DNA from: Prevotella sp. UBA4268
GTDB lineage: Bacteria > Bacteroidota > Bacteroidia > Bacteroidales > Bacteroidaceae
DNA length: 25,309 nucleotides
Assembly: GCA_002395135.1 (NCBI GenBank)
Contig: DGWC01000067.1
Coordinates: forward strand, 6,260-31,568
Direction of reading: 5' to 3'
A program made the position numbers and the translations under genes. Positions within the stretch are counted from its first letter, which is position 1, and the number at the start of each line of letters is the position of its first letter. This document shows positions 1 to 6,609 of the stretch, piece after piece. The notes under the pieces are model-generated. The model saw nothing but the letters and a program-made list of their open reading frames with translations. It made no database searches and was not told the DNA's origin.

Positions 1-205
1 TGATGAGCATCCATCCGTCATCGTATTCATAGCGGGCGCGCTCATCGGTATCGCTGATGTCGGGCAGGAAATAATCGGGCACGTGATAAGTCTCTTCCAG
101 CATGCGCTGGTCTTCTTCTGTTGGACACGTCACCTGTATCCAACAGTTCGGCTCCCATTCTGGGATTGTCTTCAAGCCGTTGCTTGTATTCCAGTATGTT
201 CTCAT
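1..205 (-). CDS. corA: CorA-family magnesium/divalent cation transporter, N-terminal fragment
   Basis: Reading the minus strand from the ATG at 205 gives an open frame that runs off the left edge, about 68 residues. It begins MRTYWNTSNGLKTIPEWEP and contains LPDISDTDERARYEYDDG, which I recognise as the N-terminal cytoplasmic domain of Bacteroidetes CorA-type transporters. In that family the soluble N-terminal domain senses Mg2+ and the C-terminal two-helix pore, with its GMN motif, sits in the inner membrane; those parts lie outside the window. The gene is divergent from cysK. A minus-strand -7 box at 409-416 would give a leader of about 200 nt containing a small ORF and an inverted repeat. 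The ORF on the opposite strand here shows no recognisable protein and is a shadow. Family assignment is from the N-terminus only. Confidence 0.8.
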   Translation of the reverse strand, partial: MRTYWNTSNGLKTIPEWEPNCWIQVTCPTEEDQRMLEETYHVPDYFLPDISDTDERARYEYDDGWMLI

Positions 206-208
206 TTT

Positions 209-284
209 GCTAATCCTTTACTCTTTTACTCGCCCCCTTGCGTCTGGGGTTGAGCGGGTTCTACAACTGTGGCAAAGGATTAGC
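209..284 (-). repeat. Inverted repeat in corA leader
   Basis: GCTAATCCTTT at 209-219 and AAAGGATTAGC at 274-284 are perfect 11-bp inverted repeats. Between them are further pairable pieces: CTC 229-231 with GAG 252-254, and CCCC 233-236 with GGGG 246-249. In a minus-strand transcript this would be one long imperfect hairpin. Its 3' arm ends 3 nt before the corA ATG (203-205), so it could hide the initiation region. The repeat is seen directly; a regulatory role is inferred. Confidence 0.5.
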
Positions 285-302
285 CCAGCGGAAAGGTAAC
301 CC

Positions 303-347
303 TCAGCCCAAATTATTCTCGAAACTGTCCGCCGGATAATCGTCCAT
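303..347 (-). CDS. Putative 14-codon leader ORF upstream of corA
   Basis: On the minus strand an ATG at 347 opens a frame encoding MDDYPADSFENNLG and ends at TGA (305-303). An in-frame TAA lies a few codons upstream, so this is not the tail of a larger ORF. It falls inside the inferred corA leader (TSS near 402, corA ATG at 205) and just before the 209-284 hairpin. The start is acidic with an early proline (DD-Y-P-A-D), reminiscent of Mg2+-sensing leader peptides such as enterobacterial MgtL, whose acidic/proline start destabilises ribosomes at low Mg2+. Translation is unproven, and an ORF this short can arise by chance. Confidence 0.35.
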   Translation of the reverse strand: MDDYPADSFENNLG

Positions 348-408
348 ATTGGTATTTATTAGTTAGTAAAAAGCCTTCCGCCGTGGGCAGATGGCGCATT
401 ATCGCGTG

Positions 409-416
409 CAAAGGTA
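409..416 (-). promoter_or_regulatory. Putative corA promoter, -7 box
   Basis: The minus strand reads TACCTTTG, an exact match to the Bacteroidetes primary-sigma -7 element TAnnTTTG. I do not see a clear TTTG 19-21 bp upstream, so the -33 part is weak. It would start the corA transcript near 402. Between here and the cysK promoter (417-594) the DNA is AT-rich, and I see no gene in it. Confidence 0.5.
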
Positions 417-594
417 CAAATTATATTGAAAAACGAAGAATGATGAACGAAGATTTTTTCAGTTTTTAAGAAAACTTTCGTTGAAAGTAGCCTTGAATAG
501 ATTTTCATTCTGCTATCTCTGTGCATATCTCTACCTAATATACCGTCTAAACTGTTCTACATCAAAAAAAACATTGTAAAAATAATACAAAATA

Positions 595-625
595 TTTGGC
601 TGCTCGGAAAAAGTTTGTATCTTTG
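595..625 (+). promoter_or_regulatory. Promoter of the cysK leader transcript
   Basis: TTTG at 595-598, then 19 bp, then TATCTTTG at 618-625: a full Bacteroidetes -33/-7 promoter. The transcript would start near 631, close to a 6-bp hairpin (CCGTGA 629-634 / TCACGG 645-650). That leaves about 270 nt of leader before the cysK ATG at 899, an unusually long leader that holds the Cys-rich peptide and the attenuator-like structures. Confidence 0.75.
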
Positions 626-665
626 CACCCGTGAAGCCATAGAATCACGGCTTGCACATCTGAAT

Positions 666-752
666 ATGAGAGAATTAACACTGATGATAACAGGTCTTTG
701 TTGTTGCGCTAATTGTTTGATTAGCGGATGTCAGTGTTTGCTCATGTTCTAA
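666..752 (+). CDS. Cysteine-rich leader peptide of cysK-cysE (28 aa)
   Basis: An ATG at 666 opens a 28-codon frame ending in TAA at 750-752. It begins MRELTLMITGL, then has three consecutive Cys codons (residues 12-14, TGT TGT TGC at 699-707), with more Cys at 17, 22 and 24: six Cys in 28 residues. It lies between a strong promoter and cysK, the gene for the final step of cysteine synthesis. The pattern fits an attenuator leader peptide, in which the ribosome stalls at codons for the end product when that aminoacyl-tRNA is scarce. Downstream RNA segments support this (707-728 and 792-834). The peptide is probably not functional as a protein. I do not know of a described Bacteroidetes example. 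Cys-rich leader ORFs are reported in mycobacteria. Confidence 0.75.
   Translation: MRELTLMITGLCCCANCLISGCQCLLMF
707..728 (+). promoter_or_regulatory. Attenuator segments 1 and 2 (mutually exclusive folds)
   Basis: Segment 1, CGCTAAT (707-713), pairs with ATTAGCG (720-726) as a 7-bp hairpin with a 6-nt loop. Segment 2, GATTAGCGGA (719-728), is also exactly complementary over 10 bp to TCCGCTAATC (796-805), the 5' arm of the downstream terminator-like hairpin. Thus 1:2 and 2:3 exclude each other, and 2:3 excludes 3:4. A ribosome stalled on Cys codons 12-14 would cover segment 1 up to about position 719, leaving segment 2 free to act as antiterminator. Confidence 0.65.
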
Positions 753-791
753 ACGGACAACGAGATAGCATCGTCACAGAATAACAGCAAA

Positions 792-834
792 AGGCTCCGC
801 TAATCCATATGCGATTGGCGGAGCCTGAAGTTTT
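792..834 (+). terminator. Attenuator terminator-like hairpin before cysK
   Basis: A 14-bp stem is formed by 792-805 and 813-826, with one G-U pair (801/817) and a 7-nt loop; TTTT follows at 831-834. The stem is GC-rich at its base, as in intrinsic terminators, but the T-run starts four bases after the stem and is short, so termination strength is uncertain. Its 5' arm (segment 3) is the target of segment 2 at 719-728. It lies 65 nt before the cysK ATG. Confidence 0.6.
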
Positions 835-898
835 GTTGCCGATGCTTGCATTCACTGGTCGCATACAAACATCCACAATTATTTATTCATTTATCATT

Positions 899-1813
899 AT
901 GATTTACAAAAGTCTTACAGCGTTAATCGGGCAGAGCCCGTTGTTGAGTGTCAAAGAACAAGAAGGTCAACTGGCCCGCGTGGTGGTGAAGTTGGAGTAT
1001 TTCAACCCTGGTGGCAGTGTGAAGGATCGCATCGCTTTGGCGATGATAGAGGATGCAGAGCAAAGCGGGCGGCTAAACCCCGGAGCCACCATTATTGAGC
1101 CTACAAGCGGAAACACCGGCGTTGGTCTGTCGTGGGTGGGAGCCAGCCGCGGCTACAAGGTTGTGCTTACCATGCCCGACACCATGAGTCAGGTACGACG
1201 CAACCTGCTGAAAGCCTATGGGGCAGAACTGGTGCTCACCCCCGGAGCCGAGGGAATGAAGGGAGCCATTGCCAAGGCTGAGGAGTTGCATCGCGACACC
1301 GAGGGCAGCATCATCCTCGGCCAATTTGTCAATCCCGCCAACCCCGCCGTACATGAGCGCACCACGGGAGAGGAAATATGGCGCGACACCGAGGGAGAGG
1401 TTGATATCTTCGTTGCTGGAGTGGGAACAGGCGGCACCGTCAGTGGTAGCGGCCGCACACTGAAACGTCATAATCCGTCGGTGCGTGTGGTAGCAGTAGA
1501 GCCTGAATCGTCGGCCGTTCTGAGCACTGGAATGCCCGGCAAGCACAAGATTCAAGGCATTGGGCCGGGCTTTGTTCCGCAAACCTACAGTGCCGAAGTG
1601 GTAGATGCCGTGCTTACCGTGAGCGATGATGAAGCCCGCGCCCATGCCCGCCTGTTGGCGCATAGCGAAGGACTCCTGGTGGGAATCTCCTCAGGGGCAT
1701 CCTATGCTGCTGCATTGCGACTGGCCCGCCAGCCCGAAAACGCCGGCAAAACCATCGTGGCCTTGCTGCCTGACACGGGTGAGCGCTATCTGTCAACGGG
1801 GCTGTTCGATTGA
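899..1813 (+). CDS. cysK: Cysteine synthase A (O-acetylserine sulfhydrylase)
   Basis: PLP enzyme that makes cysteine from O-acetylserine and sulfide in the cytoplasm. The protein is 304 aa, close to family length. PGGSVKDR carries the PLP lysine (about K42); PTSGNTG (about residues 65-75) is the substrate loop; GTGGTVSGSG is the phosphate-binding loop; GISSGAS lies near the C-terminus. I place the start at 899 (MIYKSLTALIGQSPLL), which matches the usual N-terminus. The in-frame ATG at 809 is rejected because it falls in the loop of the attenuator hairpin and adds 30 unrelated residues. cysE follows after 58 nt, so the two probably form one operon controlled through the Cys-rich leader. CysK rather than CysM is favoured by the linkage to cysE, but is not proven. 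Confidence 0.93.
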   Translation: MIYKSLTALIGQSPLLSVKEQEGQLARVVVKLEYFNPGGSVKDRIALAMIEDAEQSGRLNPGATIIEPTSGNTGVGLSWVGASRGYKVVLTMPDTMSQVRRNLLKAYGAELVLTPGAEGMKGAIAKAEELHRDTEGSIILGQFVNPANPAVHERTTGEEIWRDTEGEVDIFVAGVGTGGTVSGSGRTLKRHNPSVRVVAVEPESSAVLSTGMPGKHKIQGIGPGFVPQTYSAEVVDAVLTVSDDEARAHARLLAHSEGLLVGISSGASYAAALRLARQPENAGKTIVALLPDTGERYLSTGLFD

Positions 1814-1871
1814 ACAGCACCCTTTTCTCCGTTTTGAAAACATCACATCATTCTATAAAAGAGAGTAACGT

Positions 1872-2675
1872 ATGAATAACATTTCCATTGGTGGCCGACC
1901 CTCGGTCATCTTCACTTCGCTCAGCCCCATTCCCGAATCACCCCTGCCGTCGCCCGCCCGTGCAGCCGAACTGCTACAACAGATCAGGGATGTCGTAGTG
2001 CCGCTTCAAGAACACCAGTCAGACGAAGAAACACTTCTTAACGATATCTTCCAGCGGGTGACTGAAATGGTGGCAGACCGCAACGTGGCCCAGCGTTTTA
2101 TAGAAGAACTGCCCGAAATCATCCGTTTGGTGCGAACAGATATCGAGGCAATTGCCGAGAACGATCCTGCGGCAACGTCGGTATGCGAAGTGGCGCTTTG
2201 CTATCCGGCAACCACCGCCATGATTCACTATCGCACAGCCCACGTCCTCCACCAACTCGGTCAACCGCTGCTTGCCCGCATCATCACCGAACAGGCCCAT
2301 TCGCAAACGGGCATCGACATCCATCCGGCGACAACCATCGGCGAGGCTTTCGCCATCGACCACGGAACAGGTGTCGTCATCGGTTCCACGGCGATTGTAG
2401 GCAGCCATGTCACCATTTATCAGGGAGTTACCCTCGGGGCGCGCCACTTCACCCGCGGCTCTGATGGGCGGCCTGCCGGCATGCCCCGCCACCCCATAGT
2501 GGAAGATTACGTGACCATTTATTCCAACACGTCGGTGTTAGGTCGTGTTCACATCGGCAGCCACGCCATCATCGGCGGTAACCTCTGGATAACGCGCGAC
2601 ATTCCACCCCGCGCCATCGTCAGGCAGCAGCCCCCGCAACAGCATCCGGGCTTTACCGATGGTGCCGGAATCTGA
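1872..2675 (+). CDS. cysE: Serine O-acetyltransferase
   Basis: Transfers acetyl from acetyl-CoA to serine, giving O-acetylserine for CysK. The protein is 267 aa. The N-terminal half is helical; the C-terminal half from about residue 145 is a hexapeptide-repeat left-handed beta helix (DIHPATTIG, ATTIGEAF, VIGSTAIVG, GVTLGA). D149 and H164 have the same 15-residue spacing as the catalytic Asp143/His158 of E. coli CysE, and R206 of PRHP corresponds to its CoA/substrate arginine. The loop between them is some 8 residues longer than in E. coli (around RHFTRGSDGRPAG). The protein ends TDGAGI; a C-terminal -GI is the peptide that inserts into the CysK active site in the cysteine synthase complex. 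It lies second in the cysK operon and ends at a hairpin shared with convergent pepD. Confidence 0.92.
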   Translation: MNNISIGGRPSVIFTSLSPIPESPLPSPARAAELLQQIRDVVVPLQEHQSDEETLLNDIFQRVTEMVADRNVAQRFIEELPEIIRLVRTDIEAIAENDPAATSVCEVALCYPATTAMIHYRTAHVLHQLGQPLLARIITEQAHSQTGIDIHPATTIGEAFAIDHGTGVVIGSTAIVGSHVTIYQGVTLGARHFTRGSDGRPAGMPRHPIVEDYVTIYSNTSVLGRVHIGSHAIIGGNLWITRDIPPRAIVRQQPPQQHPGFTDGAGI

Positions 2676-2689
2676 GTGTTCAAAAGAAA

Positions 2690-2719
2690 AAGGCTGGGAA
2701 ACAGATGCTTCCCAGCCTT
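2690..2719. terminator. Bidirectional terminator between cysE and pepD
   Basis: AAGGCTGGGAA (2690-2700) and TTCCCAGCCTT (2709-2719) form a perfect 11-bp stem with an 8-nt loop, between the cysE and pepD stop codons. On the minus strand the stem is followed by TTTTTCTTTT, a good U-tract, so it is a convincing terminator for the flippase-pepD transcript. In the plus direction the T-run is poor. Confidence 0.8.
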
Positions 2720-2731
2720 CGGTATGCGTGA

Positions 2732-4189
2732 TTATTTCACGGGAATGTCTTCAAGTGTCTTCTTGAGCAATGCCCAGAACGGTTCAACGGTTGCCCAAAG
2801 GGCGCGCTCTGTGGTAGTGTGCGGCGACTTCATGGTGGGGCCGAATGACACTACGTCGAGGTTGGGGTACTTACCGAGGATAATCGAGCACTCCAGTCCG
2901 GCATGGTCCACCTGAATGATGCCGTCTTCTCCGAACAATTCCTTATACTCTTTCAGGAGCAGGTGTAGAATTTCACTGTCTGGATTCGGATCCCAACCGC
3001 CATAACTGCCAGCGGTCTCCACTTTCATGCCAGCCATGTTGAAGCAACTCTGCAGCATGTTCACGATATAGTCTTTCATGTCTTCGCGGCTTGAGCGGGC
3101 GAGAATCTTCAGGGAAGCCTTGCCGCCTTCGATGTCGATGATGGCGAGATTAGAACTGGTTTCCACCACGTTGGGATAGGATGGAATCATGCGCACCACG
3201 TCGTTATGGCAGGCATAGATGGCATTCACCAGGTTATCTTGAATCTCCACTGGAACCTCTGTCTTCGGCGTTTCCACGTCTTCGGCAAAGAATTCGATGC
3301 CCTCTTCAATATGCTTATATTCGTCAACGAAGTCTTCTTTCCATTCGGCCACCAGTTCTTTCAGTGCAGCCAGGTTCTCCTTGGGAAGGGTGAGCACCAC
3401 TTCGGCCTTGAATGGGATGGCGTTGCGCATGTTGCCGCCCTGCCAGCAGGCCAGGCGTGCCTCGCAATTCTCAATGGCTTCGCGCACGAAACGCACCATC
3501 ATCTTATTGGCATTGCCACGGCCTTCGTGTATTTCCAGGCCGGAGTGGCCGCCGCGTAAGCCTTTCAGCGTTACTTTTACTGCTGTATCCTCAGCATCGG
3601 TCTCCACCTCTTTGTATTCGAGTGTAGCGGTGATGTCGATACCGCCGGCAGAACCAATCACGAATTTTCCCCAAGTCTCTGAGTCGAGGTTCAGCAGGAT
3701 GTCGCCTTTCAGTTCACCGGCAGGCAGAGCGTTGGCACCGAACATGCCTGTTTCCTCATCGGCAGTAATCAATGCCTCCACCGGTCCGTGCTTCAGGGTT
3801 TTGTCTTCCATCACGGCCATGATGGCAGCCACGCCGAGTCCATTGTCGGCACCGAGCGTTGTTCCCTTGGCCTTCACCCATTCACCGTCAATCCACGGCT
3901 CAATGGGATCGGTTTCAAAGTTGTGTGTGCTTTCAGGAGTCTTTTGGGGCACCATGTCCATGTGCGCCTGCAGAATAACACCTTTGTGGTTTTCCATGCC
4001 CGGTGATGCCGGCTTGCGCATCACGATGTTGTCAGCAGGGTCTTTGAAAGCCTCTACGCCTGCATTCTTTGCGAACTCAAGCAGGAACTGCTGTACTTTT
4101 TCGAGATGTCCGCTTGGGCGTGGAACTTGTGTCAGTGCATAGAAATTCTTCCAGATGCACTCTGGTTTCAGATTTTTAATTTCACTCAT
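2732..4189 (-). CDS. pepD: Cytosolic aminoacyl-histidine/nonspecific dipeptidase (M20 family)
   Basis: A 485-residue zinc peptidase of the PepD (M20C) type, which hydrolyses Xaa-His and many other dipeptides in the cytoplasm. Length fits the family. QAHMDMVPQK carries the first zinc His and the catalytic Asp (H76, D78), TLGADNG the bridging Asp (D115), ADEETGMFG the catalytic Glu and next zinc ligand (E145/E146), and SPHTTTERA the late His (about 457). The dimerisation (lid) domain lies between roughly 195 and 385, with RGGHSG at its start. There is no signal peptide. The ATG overlaps the 3' end of the upstream membrane-protein gene by 8 nt (ATGAGTGA), so translation is probably coupled. The transcript ends at the hairpin at 2690-2719. 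Confidence 0.92.
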   Translation of the reverse strand: MSEIKNLKPECIWKNFYALTQVPRPSGHLEKVQQFLLEFAKNAGVEAFKDPADNIVMRKPASPGMENHKGVILQAHMDMVPQKTPESTHNFETDPIEPWIDGEWVKAKGTTLGADNGLGVAAIMAVMEDKTLKHGPVEALITADEETGMFGANALPAGELKGDILLNLDSETWGKFVIGSAGGIDITATLEYKEVETDAEDTAVKVTLKGLRGGHSGLEIHEGRGNANKMMVRFVREAIENCEARLACWQGGNMRNAIPFKAEVVLTLPKENLAALKELVAEWKEDFVDEYKHIEEGIEFFAEDVETPKTEVPVEIQDNLVNAIYACHNDVVRMIPSYPNVVETSSNLAIIDIEGGKASLKILARSSREDMKDYIVNMLQSCFNMAGMKVETAGSYGGWDPNPDSEILHLLLKEYKELFGEDGIIQVDHAGLECSIILGKYPNLDVVSFGPTMKSPHTTTERALWATVEPFWALLKKTLEDIPVK

Positions 4190-5204
4190 GGTTTTGTTGT
4201 TTTAAAGGTTTATAGTATTTGTTTTTATTAGTAAATGCCAATGAAATCCATGCATACACGCCTAAGGCTATCACCAGCATGGTTTGTATGGTGTGCACGA
4301 TGAGTACGAAATAGAGTGCCTGCTCGTCGGCAACGCCATAGAGAATGAGCATGGTCTTCACAGCGAAATGCCACGGACCGGCTCCGTTGGGTGTGGGAAC
4401 GATGACGGCGATGCTGCCCACCACGAATGTTACCAATGCACATGACAGCCCCAGATGGCTGGTGAAGTCGAAACAGAAGAACGTGAGGTAGTAGTGCAGG
4501 AAGTAACTCACCCAGATGCCCAGTGTGAGCACAACGAAGAGTGGGATGTTGCGTACGTCTTTCAGCGACAGCACGCCTTGCCAGATTCCGTTCAGCGTTG
4601 CCTTTACCTTATTATATATAGATAGGCGCTTCAGCAAAACATGCGCCAACCAGAGTACAGCAGCGCCGCAGATGGCGGTTACCAGATAGCCAGCCCATGA
4701 AAACTGGTGGAGCAGACTGTCCATGCTTGTGCCGGTCTTCTCAAAGAATGTGCCGAAGACGCTCATCTGGAACAGCAGTGTGCATCCCGTGACGAGCATC
4801 ACCAACAGAGTGTCAATGGCTCTTTCCGTGACTACCGTTCCCAATGCTTTCGAGAATGAAACACCATCGTAGCGATTAAGCACCCCGCAACGTGCAAACT
4901 CCCCGATGCGGGGAATCACAAGACTTACTGCATAGGAAACAAAAATGGAATGCACGCAGGTTGACAAGCGCGGATGCTCGTTAACAGGCTCCAGTGTCTG
5001 CCTCCATCGCCAGCCACGGCACAACTGCGCCAGGATGCCGAATGGAAACGACAACAGCATCCACCACCAGTTCATTTCATACAGCAGCACATGCTTGATG
5101 CGGCTGAAATCAAACCCGCGGTACATCCAAAAGAGTATGGCCCCGCCCAACAGGAGCGGCAGTAATATCTTCAGAACGTTGCCAATGTTCTTTTTCGTTT
5201 CCAT
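4182..5204 (-). CDS. Flippase-like integral membrane protein (lysylphosphatidylglycerol synthase TM domain family)
   Basis: A 340-residue polytopic inner-membrane protein. The first hydrophobic helix (ILLPLLLGGAILFWMY) is followed by about seven more, with the family-typical PRIGEFARCGVLNRY stretch and the later IVPTPNGAGPWHFAVK segment. This matches the UPF0104/YbhN-AglD family (the flippase-like domain of lysyl-PG synthases). There is no C-terminal aminoacyl-transferase domain, so it is not a full MprF. I place the start at ATG 5204 (METKKNIGN). An upstream in-frame GTG at 5222 is rejected because it overlaps a -7 promoter box (5212-5219). The transcript may therefore be almost leaderless. 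Its stop overlaps the pepD start. Substrate unknown. Confidence 0.8.
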   Translation of the reverse strand: METKKNIGNVLKILLPLLLGGAILFWMYRGFDFSRIKHVLLYEMNWWWMLLSFPFGILAQLCRGWRWRQTLEPVNEHPRLSTCVHSIFVSYAVSLVIPRIGEFARCGVLNRYDGVSFSKALGTVVTERAIDTLLVMLVTGCTLLFQMSVFGTFFEKTGTSMDSLLHQFSWAGYLVTAICGAAVLWLAHVLLKRLSIYNKVKATLNGIWQGVLSLKDVRNIPLFVVLTLGIWVSYFLHYYLTFFCFDFTSHLGLSCALVTFVVGSIAVIVPTPNGAGPWHFAVKTMLILYGVADEQALYFVLIVHTIQTMLVIALGVYAWISLAFTNKNKYYKPLKQQNHE

Positions 5205-5211
5205 GTAGATG

Positions 5212-5219
5212 CAAAGGTA
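5212..5219 (-). promoter_or_regulatory. Putative promoter -7 box of the flippase-pepD operon
   Basis: The minus strand reads TACCTTTG, matching TAnnTTTG, and ends 7 nt before the ATG at 5204. Transcription would start about at the start codon. No good TTTG is seen at the 19-21 bp spacing, so the -33 half is weak. Confidence 0.45.
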
Positions 5220-5340
5220 CACCTTTTTTCAGATATAGAATCAGAATTAACAAATTTTGTTGAATTCCTTTGATGGGTGGTTGGCGAATGTGAGGGATTC
5301 TGACCATTGCTCTTTTATTCTAACAATCACTTTTTTTAGA

Positions 5341-5375
5341 TTCTTTGTCCCCACTTTTTTGAAGACAGTCGTATC
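5341..5375 (+). promoter_or_regulatory. Candidate promoter of the FecR-SusCD operon
   Basis: The 177-nt gap before fecR has no exact TAnnTTTG box; the nearest is ATTCTTTG at 5340-5347. It does have a T-rich tract and GTCGTATCA at 5369-5377; a CGTA/CGTC core is common in -10 elements read by ECF sigmas. A -35 match is not clear. The operon encodes a FecR anti-sigma and faces an ECF sigma gene, so ECF control is plausible but not shown. Confidence 0.3.
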
Positions 5376-5399
5376 ACTTATATAAACAATTCCATAAAT

Positions 5400-6605
5400 A
5401 TGAATATCAACGAGATTATTTACCATAAAATTGCCGGTCTGATTACTGCCGACGAAGAAAAGGTATTGGAGCAGTGGCTCAACGATTCACCATCGCACAG
5501 GCAAAAGTATGAGCAGTTGTTGAATGCTCCAGACTTTTCTACCTATTATTTTATTTACCGTCATTTGGACGTTGAGCGTGCGTGGGAGAACCTTATAGGA
5601 AATGAGTCGTTGGATGATAATGAAGAGACAGACAAGATACACAAGGAATCTCGTTTCACACTTCTTCGTGTCCTGAAATATGCTGCTGCAGTCCTTTTTC
5701 TCATCGTGGCAGGAGTGGGCTATTGGTATTCTCAATATACTAAGGTGACGCCTCCTGAAATATCAGAATCAGTGCAAATAGCCATGCGACAGAGTGCGCA
5801 GAGCGGGAAAACTGATGCTGTGATTGAGGAAGTCTTGGATTTGAGTGCCAAGAACTCAGTAGGAAGAAACGAGAATCAAGAAAAAAAAGATGACCGGCGA
5901 GTTTTGAATGAAGCAGGCAGAGATGAGAGTTCCGCCCCAAGCCTTTCACCTTCCACCTTCTCCAAAGAGCAGTTGCTGGCCGCGCGTCGCATCACCACCC
6001 ACCACGACAAAGAGTTCTGGCTTACGCTGGACGATGGCACGCTGGTACACCTTAATTATAATACGCACTTGATTTATCCTGAAAAGTTCGGCCGTAGCGA
6101 CCGCAATGTGGTTCTTGACGGTGAGGCCTACTTTATGGTGGCCCGCGACAAGAGCCGTCCTTTTATCGTGCATACCCCAAATGGGGATGTAAAGGTGTAC
6201 GGCACCGAGTTCAACGTGAACACCAACCATTTCACTTCTGTTGTCCTTGTGAAGGGATCCGTGTCGGTTACTCCTGTCGGAGGCAAGGAAATCATGCTGA
6301 AGCCCGGGCAGCAGTGTGAACTGTCGTCAGAGAAATTGCAGTTGACCACCGTTGACGTGGAACCCTATATTGCTTGGAACACCGGCGATTTCATTTTCCA
6401 CGACTGGACACTTAGGCAGATCATGAGCGTGCTGGCCAAATGGTACAACGTGACAGTGGAATTCTCATCTGATGATATTGCCAAGCAGAAATTCTATGGC
6501 AGTTTCAGCCGTTACGACAATATACAGTCAACGATGGAAACCATAGAAGCGGTAACGGGATATACCATCAAACTTAATAATAACAAAATCATCATTAAAA
6601 AGTAA
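5400..6605 (+). CDS. FecR-family anti-sigma factor
   Basis: A 401-residue single-pass inner-membrane regulator. The N-terminal cytoplasmic part (1-90; GLITADEEKVLEQWL) is the FecR N-domain that binds the ECF sigma. A TM segment lies at about 91-111 (VLKYAAAVLFLIVAGVGYWY). A long polar linker (about 115-195) leads to the periplasmic FecR domain (about 196-290; FWLTLDDGTLVHLNY, VVLDGEAYFMVA). A C-terminal DUF4974-type domain runs from about 330 to 399 (DWTLRQIMSVLAKWYNVTVE). In this family the periplasmic part receives the signal from the STN domain of the SusC-like transducer, whose gene starts only 4 nt downstream. The linker is longer than I expect for the family. The likely cognate sigma is not upstream, as usual, but at 16382-16933 on the other strand. 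Confidence 0.9.
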   Translation: MNINEIIYHKIAGLITADEEKVLEQWLNDSPSHRQKYEQLLNAPDFSTYYFIYRHLDVERAWENLIGNESLDDNEETDKIHKESRFTLLRVLKYAAAVLFLIVAGVGYWYSQYTKVTPPEISESVQIAMRQSAQSGKTDAVIEEVLDLSAKNSVGRNENQEKKDDRRVLNEAGRDESSAPSLSPSTFSKEQLLAARRITTHHDKEFWLTLDDGTLVHLNYNTHLIYPEKFGRSDRNVVLDGEAYFMVARDKSRPFIVHTPNGDVKVYGTEFNVNTNHFTSVVLVKGSVSVTPVGGKEIMLKPGQQCELSSEKLQLTTVDVEPYIAWNTGDFIFHDWTLRQIMSVLAKWYNVTVEFSSDDIAKQKFYGSFSRYDNIQSTMETIEAVTGYTIKLNNNKIIIKK

Positions 6606-6609
6606 GTCT

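Noticed and set aside
102..299. Plus-strand ORF of 65 codons
   Set aside because: It is antisense to the corA N-terminus and leader and has no recognisable features.
809..898. Upstream in-frame ATG extending CysK by 30 residues
   Set aside because: The ATG lies in the loop of the attenuator hairpin, the added residues do not resemble any CysK N-terminus, and ATG 899 gives the normal start.
631..898. Metabolite-binding riboswitch (for example SAM type) in the cysK leader
   Set aside because: I do not see a known riboswitch core; the Cys-rich ORF and pairing segments explain the leader better.
3297..4142. Plus-strand ORF (281 codons) opposite pepD
   Set aside because: Shadow of a well-conserved dipeptidase gene; its translation has no recognisable features.
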